A DNA stretch of 64,000 nt from Lacisediminihabitans profunda (GCF_008040105.1 NZ_VRMG01000005.1:620001-684000); one strand, 5' to 3'; shown: positions 19,354-28,148, counted from the first letter of the stretch. Numbers and translations are program-made. The notes: generated by a model from the letters alone, not told the origin.

Positions 19354-19974
19354 TCAGGCCTTGGGCCCCGGCTTCCGGCGACTCGTGGCCAGCACGGTCA
19401 CGATCACCGCCGCGCCCACCGCGAGCACGGCCCCACCGATCCAGAGCACCGCCTGGAGGGTGCCCTCGTCGACCGAGGCCGCCCGGCTGGCGCCGATCGG
19501 AGCACCCGTGCCATTGGGCTTGAGCTTTCCGTGGCAGTCCGGCACCTTCGCGCTGCCCGGGCTCGGGGTGAATCCGGCCGGCGGCTGCCAGGTGAACTCG
19601 AACGAGTCGGACACCGTGTGCGCGTCGGTGGAGATGGCCTGCCAGGTGATCGTGTACCTGCCGGCCGCCCCGAGCGCGGCATCGGTGGCGAGCGTTGGCC
19701 CGTCCACCGAGACGCAACCGTCGCCGTAGTAGCGGCCGGCGGAATCCCGAACCTGCAGCGCGAACCCGGCATCGTTGCCCTCGATGTCGAGCAGCGTGCC
19801 GTTCGTCGTCACCGAGAACTTCGGCGGCAGTTCGGTGAGCGTCTCATTCGCCGTGGGCGTCGTCGCGATCGGGTAGTTGTGCGCCTGAGCGGGAGCGGCG
19901 ATGCCGAGAACCGCGCCAACGGCGACGAGCGTTCCGAACCCGGCCATCGCAATCCGCAAGATCGGGGCGCGCAC
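19354..19974 (-). CDS. CopC-domain periplasmic-type copper-binding protein, membrane anchored
   Basis: 206 residues. The signal peptide ends APAQA and leaves His32 as the mature N-terminus, the usual Cu(II) ligand of CopC proteins. The CopC fold follows (PTANETLTELPPKFSVTTNG to AHTVSDSFEFTWQP) with the second His in DAHTVSD. One transmembrane helix at about 175-197 and a basic tail anchor it. Known CopC proteins bind copper outside the cytoplasmic membrane. It lies 2 bp downstream of the YcnI gene on the same strand. Confidence 0.9.
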   Translation of the reverse strand: MRAPILRIAMAGFGTLVAVGAVLGIAAPAQAHNYPIATTPTANETLTELPPKFSVTTNGTLLDIEGNDAGFALQVRDSAGRYYGDGCVSVDGPTLATDAALGAAGRYTITWQAISTDAHTVSDSFEFTWQPPAGFTPSPGSAKVPDCHGKLKPNGTGAPIGASRAASVDEGTLQAVLWIGGAVLAVGAAVIVTVLATSRRKPGPKA

Positions 19975-19976
19975 GC

Positions 19977-20705
19977 TCAGTTCGCCGCCCTGCGTCGAGA
20001 GAACACCACGGCGAGCACGATGCCGACCGCCCCGACGACCAGGCCGGAGACGCCCAGACCGCGCGCGATCGGGTCACTCGCGGCCGCCGTGGTTCCGGCG
20101 CCGCCGTGCTCCGCCGTGGTGGCCGCCGTCACCTCGGCGTCCGCGTCGTGGCTCGCGACCGGTGTGTCCGTCACATAGAGCACCGGGGCCGGCTTCTCCG
20201 CATCCGCGCCCTTCTCGCTCCATTTCACGACCGTGCCGTCGCTGTAGGTCTGGGTCGCGGGCAGCAGGATCCGGCCGGTGTCGGGCACCGGGCCCACGGA
20301 GAGCGAGAGCAACTGCAGCTGGCCGTCCTCGATGGCGTTCCCGGCCTGCGCGGTCCAGACCACCTTCGTCACCGCCTTGGTCACCTCGCCGCCGTCCACC
20401 TTCACGGGCTTCGGCAGCGTCTCGGTGACGAGCTCGACATCCCAGCCGGCCACCGGCACGTAGCTCACGCTCGCGAACGGCGTCGCCGTGGGGAGGTCGA
20501 CCTCCACCGTGTCGGTGCTGGCCGTGGCGGACTCGTTGGGGATCTTGAAGGTGATGAGGGCGTAGCTGCCGGGCTCGGCGGTGTACGGAGTGACGCTCAC
20601 GTGGGCGTTCGCCGCGAGGGGGGCGGCGATGGCGAAAATGGCGCCGGCGCCGACGGCGACGGCGCTGGTGAGAACGGATCTAGACAGGATGGTGCGCTTC
20701 TTCAT
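19977..20705 (-). CDS. YcnI-family (DUF1775) copper-binding protein
   Basis: 242 residues. The signal peptide ends AANA, exposing His35 of HVSV, the N-terminal copper ligand in YcnI. The DUF1775 domain (YALITFKIPNESATASTDTVEVDLP; AGWDVELVTETLPKPV; KVVWTAQ) is followed by an Ala/Thr/His linker and one C-terminal transmembrane helix ending in RRRAAN. It probably acts on the membrane outer face with the CopC protein encoded 2 bp downstream. The Shine-Dalgarno GAGGAAG fits ATG 20705. Confidence 0.9.
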   Translation of the reverse strand: MKKRTILSRSVLTSAVAVGAGAIFAIAAPLAANAHVSVTPYTAEPGSYALITFKIPNESATASTDTVEVDLPTATPFASVSYVPVAGWDVELVTETLPKPVKVDGGEVTKAVTKVVWTAQAGNAIEDGQLQLLSLSVGPVPDTGRILLPATQTYSDGTVVKWSEKGADAEKPAPVLYVTDTPVASHDADAEVTAATTAEHGGAGTTAAASDPIARGLGVSGLVVGAVGIVLAVVFSRRRAAN

Positions 20706-20784
20706 TTTCTTCCTCAGCAATGAATGAGATCGGCGGAACGATGGTCGCCCAGCGGCGTCGTCATCGGATGTTCGGAGCCGATCT

Positions 20785-20799
20785 CGAGAATGATTGTTA
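20785..20799. promoter_or_regulatory. Candidate Zur/Fur-like site upstream of ycnI
   Basis: The 15-mer CGAGAATGATTGTTA is 80-95 bp upstream of the YcnI start. It matches 11 of 15 positions of the streptomycete Zur consensus as I remember it (TGAAAATGATTTTCA). It contains the AATGATT core but imperfect outer arms. Weak evidence. Confidence 0.25.
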
Positions 20800-20808
20800 C
20801 GGGGATGT

Positions 20809-21432
20809 TCAGATCGCCGCGAGCGCGGGCGGTCCCCGATGCGAGAGTGAGGAGAAGACGAGGTCGACCGGTCTCGGAACGATGGCTCGCTCGGTGGCGA
20901 CCGTGCTGGCGAGGGGATCCGGCGAACGCACGGCGACGGGGCGGGCGACGAGGCTCCAGACGGCGCTCACGCACAGCCGCGCGAGGTCGAAGAGTCCCCA
21001 GAAGGCGCGCTCGCCCCGGCGGATGGCCACGATCGTCAGCACGGCGGCGATGGCGTGTCCGAGCCACATCGTGGCATCCGGGCCGACGACCGCCTGGCCG
21101 GCGGGCAGGTCGGCGATTTGGGCGGCCATCTGTGCGGCCGAGTGCTGCATTCCGGCCGATCCGACGCCGGGCGGGAGGGTCGCCTCACCCAGCAGGCTGA
21201 AGGCGCCGTGGAAGGCGAACTGGCTCACCGCGACGGCGGCCGTGAGCCTCACGCGGGAGAGTGTCTTGCCGGCGAGCGCGACGCAGACGAGACCCGAGAA
21301 GGCGAGGGAGAGGGCGATCGCCACGGCGCTCGGCATGCCGCCTCCCGCGATCGCGTGGGAGCAGAGGGCGGTGAAGGTGGCCACGAGCGCGGCCAGCCAG
21401 CCTCGGGCGAACCGTGCCCATCTGGTGGTCAT
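20809..21432 (-). CDS. Multi-pass membrane protein of the copper block
   Basis: 207 residues with about four hydrophobic segments (9-29, 37-57, 65-85, 120-142) and a soluble tail. Readable segments are FTALCSHAIAGGGMPS near the N-terminus and QFAFHGAFSLLG. Met- and His-containing stretches (GMQHSAAQMAAQ, MWLGHAIAA) could contact metal, which is inference. Family not recognised. It is upstream of and co-directional with the YcnI and CopC genes, separated by 103 bp that may carry a separate promoter. Confidence 0.75.
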   Translation of the reverse strand: MTTRWARFARGWLAALVATFTALCSHAIAGGGMPSAVAIALSLAFSGLVCVALAGKTLSRVRLTAAVAVSQFAFHGAFSLLGEATLPPGVGSAGMQHSAAQMAAQIADLPAGQAVVGPDATMWLGHAIAAVLTIVAIRRGERAFWGLFDLARLCVSAVWSLVARPVAVRSPDPLASTVATERAIVPRPVDLVFSSLSHRGPPALAAI

Positions 21433-21681
21433 CGTCTCTCCCGTTCTGGTCTGTGCGCCGCGGGAAAAGTCTAGGGCGGATGCCTCCCGGTTTCCGCCGC
21501 GGGCGAACGGGGGGCAGGTTTGCCGTGTCGTATTCGCACATGATGCGGTGAGTGTCGCTGAGTCGGGTTAGGCTCGGTGTCAGGACCCCGGTAGCACCAT
21601 ACGAACGATCCGTAGAAGAAGACGGCCGCCGCTTCCGCAAGAGCAGCGGCACTGGGGCCGAGAATCTGGAGGAGGCCGAGC

Positions 21682-22959
21682 ATGGCACGAATAGGCGAGA
21701 GCGCCGATCTGCTCAAGTGTTCCTTCTGTGGCAAGAGCCAGAAGCAAGTGCAGCAGCTCATTGCCGGCCCCGGCGTGTACATCTGCGACGAGTGCGTCGA
21801 GCTGTGCAACGAGATCATCGAGGAACGCCTGGCCGAGGCCGGCGAGGAGACCGCGAGCGAGTTCGAACTTCCCAAGCCGCGCGAGATCTACAGCTTCCTC
21901 GAGGAGTACGTGATCGGCCAGGAGGCCGCCAAGAAGGCCCTCTCCGTCGCCGTCTACAACCACTACAAGCGCATCCGTTCGCGCAGCACCCTCACCTCGG
22001 CCGACGCTCTCATCGACGACGTCGAGATCGCCAAGTCCAACATCCTGCTCATCGGCCCCACCGGGTGCGGCAAGACCTACCTCGCGCAGACCCTCGCCAA
22101 ACGCCTCAACGTGCCGTTCGCTGTCGCGGATGCCACGGCCCTCACCGAGGCCGGATACGTGGGGGAGGATGTGGAGAACATCCTGCTCAAGCTCATCCAG
22201 GCCGCCGACTACGACGTGAAGCGCGCCGAGACCGGCATCATCTACATCGATGAGATCGACAAGATCGCCCGCAAAGCCGAGAACCCGTCGATCACCCGCG
22301 ACGTGTCTGGCGAGGGCGTGCAGCAGGCGCTGCTCAAGATTCTCGAGGGCACGATCGCCTCCGTTCCCCCGCAGGGCGGCCGCAAGCATCCGCACCAGGA
22401 GTTCATCCAGGTCGACACGACCAACGTGCTCTTCATCGTGGCCGGCGCCTTCGCCGGTCTCGAGGAGATCATCTCCCAGCGCGCGGGCAAGAAGGGCATC
22501 GGCTTCGGCGCCCCGCTGCATAGCAAGGGCGACGACGTGAACCTCTTCGGCGAGGTGCTTCCGGAGGACCTGCACAAGTTCGGACTCATCCCCGAGTTCA
22601 TCGGCCGCCTGCCCGTCGTCACCACGGTGACGCCGCTCGACCAGGTCGCACTCATGGAGATTCTCACCAAACCGAAGAACGCCCTCGTGCGCCAGTACCA
22701 GCGCATGTTCGAGCTGGATGGCGTGGTGCTCGACTTCGAACAGGACGCCCTCGAGGCCATCGCCGACCTGGCCGTGCTGCGCCAGACCGGAGCCCGAGGC
22801 CTGCGGTCGATCATGGAGGAAGTGCTCGGCCCGATCATGTTCGACGTGCCGTCGAGTGACGACATCGCCCAGGTGATCGTGACCCGCGCCGCCGTGCTGG
22901 AGAACGCCGCCCCGACGATCGTGCCGCACAAGGCGATCCGCCAGGAGAAGTCGGCGTAG
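21682..22959 (+). CDS. clpX: ATP-dependent Clp protease ATP-binding subunit ClpX
   Basis: 425 residues. The N-terminal zinc-binding domain has Cys13/16/35/38 (CSFC, CDEC). The AAA+ core has Walker A GPTGCGKT (about 124-131), Walker [11 protein letters not shown], the pore-loop GYVGED, the RKH-containing loop, and the IGF loop region ([10 protein letters not shown]) that docks to ClpP. It unfolds substrates for the ClpP1P2 peptidase. It stands alone with its own upstream region of about 250 bp, divergent from the copper block. Confidence 0.97.
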   Translation: MARIGESADLLKCSFCGKSQKQVQQLIAGPGVYICDECVELCNEIIEERLAEAGEETASEFELPKPREIYSFLEEYVIGQEAAKKALSVAVYNHYKRIRSRSTLTSADALIDDVEIAKSNILLIGPTGCGKTYLAQTLAKRLNVPFAVADATALTEAGYVGEDVENILLKLIQAADYDVKRAETGIIYIDEIDKIARKAENPSITRDVSGEGVQQALLKILEGTIASVPPQGGRKHPHQEFIQVDTTNVLFIVAGAFAGLEEIISQRAGKKGIGFGAPLHSKGDDVNLFGEVLPEDLHKFGLIPEFIGRLPVVTTVTPLDQVALMEILTKPKNALVRQYQRMFELDGVVLDFEQDALEAIADLAVLRQTGARGLRSIMEEVLGPIMFDVPSSDDIAQVIVTRAAVLENAAPTIVPHKAIRQEKSA

Positions 22960-23072
22960 CTCCCGCAGTTTCGCCGGCACGCGTCGGGTCCACCGCCTGC
23001 GGATTGGACCGCGTCGCAGCGGCGAGGGCGGCCCTAGGCTGAGGGAATCCCCGGCAGCCTCGAGAAAGACCG

Positions 23073-24260
23073 ATAGCCATCATCCAGCCGATCACCGCGG
23101 GAATCGTCGCGGCCATCACCGGTTTCTCCAGCTCGTTCGCGATCGTTCTCGCCGGCCTGGCCGCCGTGGGCGCCACCCGATCGCAGTCCGCCTCCGGCCT
23201 GCTCGTGATCTGCGTGGCGCAGGGAGTGCTCTCCGTCGTGCTCAGCGCGGCCTATCGGGTGCCGCTCAAGTTCGCCTGGAGTACACCGGGGGCTGCCCTC
23301 CTCGTGGCCACGGCCGGGGTGACCGGGCGCTTCGCCGAGGCGGTCGCCGCGTTCATCGTCGCGGGCGCCCTCATCGTGCTCGTCGGCCTGTGGCCGGCGC
23401 TCGAGAGGCTCATCGGCCGCATCCCGCGCCCGATCTCGAATGCGATGCTCGCGGGCATCCTGTTCCCGCTCTGCCTCGCCCCGGTGAAGGCCGCCGTGCA
23501 GGTCCCGCTGCTGGCGATACCGGTGATCCTCGTCTGGCTGCTGCTGTACCGACTCGCGCCGCGCTGGGCGGTGCCGGCCGCGATCGTGCTCGCCGGCATC
23601 CTGCTGGCCGTCACCGTGGACTCCGGCTGGCTGCGCGGTGCCTCGCTGCTGCCGAGGCTCGACTTCGTGGCGCCCGTCTTCGACCCGCTCGTGGTGCTGA
23701 GCCTCGCGATTCCGCTCTTCATCGTGACCATGGCCGGCCAGAACATCCCGGGCGCCGCCATCCTGCACAACTTCGGCTACCGTCCGCCGGTGCGAGCCGC
23801 TCTCATCGGCTCCGGGCTGCTCTCCGGTGCCGGGGCGCTCTTCGGCGGCATCCCGATCAACCTCGCCGCCCTCACCCAGGCCCTCACCGCCGGGCCGGAG
23901 GCGGCCGTCGACCGGGACAGGCGCTGGATCGCGCCGGTGTCGGCCGGCGCGACCTACATCGTGCTGGGGCTGCTCGCGGGTGTCGCCACCGCGTTCGTCG
24001 CCGCGTCGCCGCCCGTGCTGATCCAGGCGGTGGCCGGACTGGCCCTGCTCGGTGCGCTCGTGGGCGCCGTGACGGCCGCGGTGGAGGATGCGGCGAGCCG
24101 GCTGGCGGCGATCGTCGCGTTTCTCGTGACGGCCTCCGGAATCACGGTGGCGGGAATCGGCTCCGCTTTCTGGGGCCTCATCGTGGGGGCGGTCGTCATG
24201 CTGTGGCTGGGTTGGCGGCGGCGCACATCGCGCCCCGTCGATACCGCGCCAGGCCGCTGA
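23073..24260 (+). CDS. BenE-family benzoate/H+ symporter-like membrane protein
   Basis: About 395 residues if translation begins at 23073. It is a twelve-helix hydrophobic protein; the conserved first segment ITAGIVAAITGFSSSFAIVLAGLAAVGATRSQ is encoded from about 23090. The first ATG/GTG/TTG in frame is GTG 23166, which would cut off this helix, and an in-frame TGA lies at about 23038. ATA 23073, 5 nt after GAGAAAGA, is the best-placed candidate start. Family members carry benzoate with protons. No benzoate catabolic genes are nearby, so the substrate is open. Confidence 0.8.
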   Translation: MAIIQPITAGIVAAITGFSSSFAIVLAGLAAVGATRSQSASGLLVICVAQGVLSVVLSAAYRVPLKFAWSTPGAALLVATAGVTGRFAEAVAAFIVAGALIVLVGLWPALERLIGRIPRPISNAMLAGILFPLCLAPVKAAVQVPLLAIPVILVWLLLYRLAPRWAVPAAIVLAGILLAVTVDSGWLRGASLLPRLDFVAPVFDPLVVLSLAIPLFIVTMAGQNIPGAAILHNFGYRPPVRAALIGSGLLSGAGALFGGIPINLAALTQALTAGPEAAVDRDRRWIAPVSAGATYIVLGLLAGVATAFVAASPPVLIQAVAGLALLGALVGAVTAAVEDAASRLAAIVAFLVTASGITVAGIGSAFWGLIVGAVVMLWLGWRRRTSRPVDTAPGR

Positions 24261-24287
24261 GCGGGTCCGGCCGCTGGGGATGCGGGA

Positions 24288-26336
24288 CTAGCCGGCGAGA
24301 CCCCGGCGCTTGAGCAGCGGCTCGATCACGGCATCGCGTCCCCGGAACTCCCGGTACGCCTCCAGCGGGTCCTTCGACCCGCCCACCCCGAGCAGCAGCG
24401 ACCGGAAGCGGTCCCCGTTCGCGCGGGTGAGCCCGCCATTCTCGGTGAACCAGTCGACGGTATCCGCGTCGAGCACCTCGCTCCAGATGTACGAGTAGTA
24501 CCCGGCGTCGTACCCGCCGGAGAAGGTGTGCGCAAAGTACGTGCTCGAGTACCGGGTCGGCACGGCCGGGTTATCGAGGCCCACCGCCGCGAGGGCCTCC
24601 GCCTCGAACTCGGCGACGTCGGCCACGGTGTCGTCCGCCGTGATGCGGTGCCAGGCCTGGTCGAGCAGCGCTGCCGCGAGGTATTCGCTCGTCTTGAAAC
24701 CCTCATTGAACGCCGAGGATGCCCGAATCTTGTCCACGAACGCCTGCGGCATGGGCTCGCCGGTCTCGAAATGCACGGCGTAGTTTGCCAGGATCTCGGG
24801 CCACAGCATCCACATCTCGTTCACCTGGCTCGGGAACTCGACAAAGTCGCGGTACACGTTCGTGCCGGCGAACTTGGGGTAGGTGACGCGCGCGAACAGC
24901 CCGTGCAGGGCGTGCCCGAACTCGTGGAAGAACGTGTTGACCTCGTCGTAGCTGAGCAGGGTGGGCATTCCCGACGCGGGCTTCGGCACGTTGAGATTGT
25001 TCGTGACGACGACCGGATGATCCAGCAGGGAGTTCTGCGAGACGAGGGAGTTCATCCACGCGCCCCCGCGCTTGGAGTCCCTGGTGTAGAGGTCGAGCAC
25101 GTAGAGACCGACGGGGGAGCCGTCGTCGTTCTTCACCTCGAACACGCGGGCGTCCGGGTGGTAGGCGACGAGGTCCGCACGTTCGGTGAAGGTCACCCCG
25201 TAGACGCGCGTGGCGGCGAAGAACACCCCGTCGCGCATCACCCGCTCGGCCTCGAAGTACGGACGCATCGCGGCGGTGTCGACGTCGTACTTCGCCTGGC
25301 GCACCTTCTCGGTGTAGTACGCCCAGTCCCAGGATTGGAGGGCGAATTCGTCGCCGATCTGGGCCTGCAGGTCGGCCTGTTCCGCGCGGGCGTTGCGCGC
25401 CGCGATGGGGGCCAGGCGACCGAGCATCGAGGCCACGGCCGCCGGCGTCTTGGCCGTCTCATCCGCCGTGACATACGCGGCGTGGTTCTCGAATCCGAGC
25501 AGCCGTGCCCGCTCCGCGCGCAGGCGGGTGATCTCCAGCACGAGTTCGCGATTGTCGTTCTCGCCGCCGCGGCCGCCGCGCGAGCGGGACGCGTCCATGA
25601 TGCGCTTCCGCACGTCGCGATTGGTGAGTGAGTCGAGGTAGGGATGCCCGGTGGGCAGCACCAGCGTCACGAGGTATTTGCCGTCCAGGCCTCGCTCCCG
25701 GGCGGCCTCGGCCGCGGCCGAGATCTCTCCGGCGCCGAGCCCGTCGAGTTCGGCGACGTCGTCGATCACCACGGCGAGGTCGTTGGTGTCGGCGAGCAGG
25801 TTCTTCTCGAACCGCGTGGTGAGAGTGGAGAGCGTCTGGTTGTACTCGCGAAGCGCGGCCTTCTGGTCATCGTCCAACGCGGCACCGGCCAGGGTGAATT
25901 CGGTGTAGTAGCGCTCGACGAGATAGCGGGATTCGGCGTCCAGATCCAGCTGATCGAGCTGGTCGTGCAGGGTCTTGATGCGCCAGTACAGGGCGGAGTC
26001 GAGCCGGATGGCGTCGGAGTGCGCGGCGAGGAGGGGCGCCATCTCCTCCTCGAGCTCGTTCGTGAAGTCCGAGATGTCGGCCGAACTCTTGTTGAAGAAC
26101 ACGGTGGCGACGCGCTCGAGCGTCTGCCCGGACTTCTCCAGGGGGATCATCGTGTTCTCGAAGCTGGGCGCGTCCCCGCGGCGGGTGATGTTCGAGATCT
26201 CGGCGAGGTGCTCCTCGATGCCCCTCTCGAACGCCGGCCGGTAGTGCTCGTCCCGGATGTCGGCGAAGGGCGGCAGCCCGTAGGGCAGGGTGCTCGGCGC
26301 CAGGAAGGGATTCTGCTCGAGATTCTGTTCAACCAT
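24288..26336 (-). CDS. M3-family zinc metallopeptidase (peptidyl-dipeptidase Dcp-like)
   Basis: 682 residues, a normal size for Dcp/oligopeptidase A. The zinc motif HEFGH (about 471-475) and the downstream FVEFPSQVNEMW provide the ligands; the C-terminal substrate-binding block FSGGYDAGYYSYIWSEVLDAD is intact. It degrades short peptides in the cytoplasm; no signal peptide. The frame stays open upstream into the regulator gene, but ATG 26336 starts precisely at the family N-terminus (NPFLAPSTLPYGLPPF). It is divergent from the winged-helix regulator. Confidence 0.95.
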   Translation of the reverse strand: MVEQNLEQNPFLAPSTLPYGLPPFADIRDEHYRPAFERGIEEHLAEISNITRRGDAPSFENTMIPLEKSGQTLERVATVFFNKSSADISDFTNELEEEMAPLLAAHSDAIRLDSALYWRIKTLHDQLDQLDLDAESRYLVERYYTEFTLAGAALDDDQKAALREYNQTLSTLTTRFEKNLLADTNDLAVVIDDVAELDGLGAGEISAAAEAARERGLDGKYLVTLVLPTGHPYLDSLTNRDVRKRIMDASRSRGGRGGENDNRELVLEITRLRAERARLLGFENHAAYVTADETAKTPAAVASMLGRLAPIAARNARAEQADLQAQIGDEFALQSWDWAYYTEKVRQAKYDVDTAAMRPYFEAERVMRDGVFFAATRVYGVTFTERADLVAYHPDARVFEVKNDDGSPVGLYVLDLYTRDSKRGGAWMNSLVSQNSLLDHPVVVTNNLNVPKPASGMPTLLSYDEVNTFFHEFGHALHGLFARVTYPKFAGTNVYRDFVEFPSQVNEMWMLWPEILANYAVHFETGEPMPQAFVDKIRASSAFNEGFKTSEYLAAALLDQAWHRITADDTVADVAEFEAEALAAVGLDNPAVPTRYSSTYFAHTFSGGYDAGYYSYIWSEVLDADTVDWFTENGGLTRANGDRFRSLLLGVGGSKDPLEAYREFRGRDAVIEPLLKRRGLAG

Positions 26337-26387
26337 GCGGGCTAGCCTAGGCCGAACGCCGACGCCGAGACGACAGGGCACCGGTGC

Positions 26388-26471
26388 TGCAAAGGATTCT
26401 CTGCAAAGAGTACGTTGCAAAGAGTGTGTTGCAAAGAAGGCATTGCAAAGAATGCTTTGCATTGTTATTCT
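26388..26471. promoter_or_regulatory. Phased TGCAAAG array and promoter of the winged-helix regulator
   Basis: TGCAAAG begins at 26388, 26402, 26416, 26430 and 26444, exactly every 14 bp, with a degenerate sixth (TGCATTG) at 26458. The fifth copy also forms an inverted repeat TGCAAAG-AATG-CTTTGCA (26444-26461). A promoter TTGCAA (26443-26448), 17 bp, TATTCT (26466-26471) overlaps that palindrome and predicts a start at A of ATG 26478, i.e. a leaderless mRNA. Probable autoregulatory operator plus array. Confidence 0.75.
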
Positions 26472-26477
26472 GGCACC

Positions 26478-27155
26478 ATGGCTGAGAACCCGACCACCGA
26501 GTCCGAAGAAGAAGACGCCCACAAGGCGTTCGCGGGGCGCATCCTCGACCTCGAATCCCTCAAGGCGCTCGCGCATCCACTGCGGGTGCACATCGTCGAC
26601 ATGCTCTCGACCTACGGCTCGTTCACCGCGAGCGGGCTGGCCGATCGGTTGGGCGAGTCCAGCGGCGCCACCAGCTACCATCTGCGGCAGCTGGAGAAGC
26701 ACGGATTCGTGCGTGAGGTGCAGGGCAAGGGCACGGGTCGTGAACGCTGGTGGGAACGAACCCCCGTTGGGATCAACCTGTCGTCGAGGGAGATGAAGGA
26801 GACGACCGCGACCCCGGTGGGGCGTGCCGCGAGCGACCTCGTCATCCAGGAATGGAAGCGCAGCCGCGCGCGGGTTCTCGACGACTTCCTCGAGCGTGGC
26901 CCTGACCTTCTTCCGGACGCGTGGCTCGACGTGAGCACCGTGAGCACCATGAACACCAGGCTGACGAGGGAGCAGATGAACGAGCTCCTCGAGGCCTGGA
27001 TCGCGCTCTACGGCGAGTACATCGAGAAGTACAAGGGCCAGGAGGTGCCCGGCGCGAGGCCGGTGCAGATCCACTTCGATGCCTTTCCCGTCGTGGATGG
27101 GGAAGAGACGCCGGATGACGCGGAGTCGGCTCGGAATCCTCGCGAAGATCCGTGA
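26478..27155 (+). CDS. ArsR-like winged helix-turn-helix regulator
   Basis: 225 residues. The wHTH is at about 25-100: LKALAHPLRVHIVDMLSTYGSFTASGLADRLGESSGATSYHLRQLEKHGFV, close to ArsR/HTH_20 domains. The C-terminal half is helical and charged with a conserved-looking EQMNELLEAWIALYGEYIEKY stretch, perhaps for dimerisation or ligand binding. No metal-cysteine motif is seen. The ATG coincides with the predicted transcription start, so an internal Shine-Dalgarno is not needed. It probably controls itself and may control the divergent peptidase. Confidence 0.88.
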   Translation: MAENPTTESEEEDAHKAFAGRILDLESLKALAHPLRVHIVDMLSTYGSFTASGLADRLGESSGATSYHLRQLEKHGFVREVQGKGTGRERWWERTPVGINLSSREMKETTATPVGRAASDLVIQEWKRSRARVLDDFLERGPDLLPDAWLDVSTVSTMNTRLTREQMNELLEAWIALYGEYIEKYKGQEVPGARPVQIHFDAFPVVDGEETPDDAESARNPREDP

Positions 27156-27242
27156 TCGTCCGGCCTCGCGCCGTTCATCATCCGGCCACCGGAATGACAG
27201 TGGCCGACCCTAAATTGAGACCCAGGAAGAGGTGAAAAGACA

Positions 27243-27584
27243 ATGACAGCAACCCTCGCTCTTCGCGCCAGTGCTGATCTGGTGAGTGCCGATCTGGTGA
27301 GTGCCGACCTGGCGAGTGCCGACCTGCTGAGCACCGACCTGCTGAGTGCCGATCTGGTGAGTGCCGACCTGCTGAGCACCGCCGCCTTCACCGTGCACAG
27401 TCCGCGTCCCCGCGGCCTCGAACGCGCGGCGATCACGCTCGGTGTCGCCATGCTGAGGTGGGCTCGCGCCCGCGCCGAGCGCGGCATGATGACACGTGAG
27501 GAACACTCTCGGACTTTTGCGACGGTTTGTGACGTCGAACTTCGACAGCACAGGACGCTTTCCCTGGCGATGCGGGTATCCTGA
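27243..27584 (+). CDS. Small protein with seven pentapeptide repeats
   Basis: 113 residues. Residues 11-45 are seven pentapeptides of the A(D)LXX type (ADLVS, ADLVS, ADLAS, ADLLS, TDLLS, ADLVS, ADLLS) encoded by 15-bp near-identical DNA repeats. The C-terminal part (RGLERAAITLGVAMLRWARARAERG) resembles the amphipathic Arg-rich tail of small actinobacterial proteins of unknown function. The Shine-Dalgarno GAGGTG is 9 nt before the ATG, which supports real translation. The repeat block is too short for the usual beta-helix. Confidence 0.65.
   Translation: MTATLALRASADLVSADLVSADLASADLLSTDLLSADLVSADLLSTAAFTVHSPRPRGLERAAITLGVAMLRWARARAERGMMTREEHSRTFATVCDVELRQHRTLSLAMRVS
27274..27378. repeat. 15-bp coding tandem repeat, 7 units
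   Basis: The unit is close to GCCGATCTGGTGAGT, in frame with the small gene at 27243 and encoding its pentapeptides. Beyond that gene, 27585-27899 shows no supportable gene, promoter or structure. Confidence 0.85.
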
Positions 27585-27899
27585 GCTGAATTCTTCGCCG
27601 GCCGTACCATCCGAATCGGCTCGTACCCTATCCGCTGACGCACTCGCCACGAGCGGTCGTCAATCGGAACCCGTCCCCTCGTGTCGAGGGACCTCTCGTG
27701 TCGGCGCCGCCGGCATCCTGCCCCAGTCCACCCCGATGAGCTCCACGGACCTGCACTCGGCGTCCTAGCGCCTCCTCCTGTGCACGATCCCCCCAGGACA
27801 TCCGTCCGGCTCATCGGGGTTCTGGGCGGCCCGCCGTGGCCGAAGGACTCTCCGGGCCGGACAAATCGCGCCGGGCTGATCGCCTCGGCTTGCGTCGGG

Positions 27900-28148
27900 T
27901 CAGCTGGCGTCCGTGCCGTCCTCCGACGGATCGGTGACGACGACCGTGCCGTCAGCGGTGACGCGCACGATCGTGCCGTCGTCGAGTTCGGCCACCGGAC
28001 GGCCCTCCAGCCAGGTGAGGGTCCAGCGCCAACCGCTCGTGTCGATGCCGGCCAGGTCGGCCTCGACGGAGCGGATCGCCGCGACGACCGGTTCGGGGAG
28101 GCGCGGCGGCGCGTCGGTGCCGACCGCCCATCGTGTGCCTAGCTGCAT
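27900..28148 (-). CDS. Small hypothetical protein downstream of valS
   Basis: 82 residues, soluble: LGTRWAVGTDAPPRLPEPVVAAI, then SGWRWTLTWLEGRPVAELDDGTIVRV, ending acidic. The family is not recognised. GGAGG is 8 nt before the ATG. It lies 38 bp after valS on the same strand and is probably co-transcribed with it. Confidence 0.7.
   Translation of the reverse strand: MQLGTRWAVGTDAPPRLPEPVVAAIRSVEADLAGIDTSGWRWTLTWLEGRPVAELDDGTIVRVTADGTVVVTDPSEDGTDAS

Noticed and set aside
18992-19717. Minus-strand frame with LRRGSASRRELRRLA repeats
   Set aside because: The repeated peptide is only the translation of the 48-bp DNA repeat and the rest is antisense to or out of frame with copC.
27585-27899. Possible small genes in the 315-bp gap
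   Set aside because: Open frames exist in several phases but none has a Shine-Dalgarno, domain or plausible composition.
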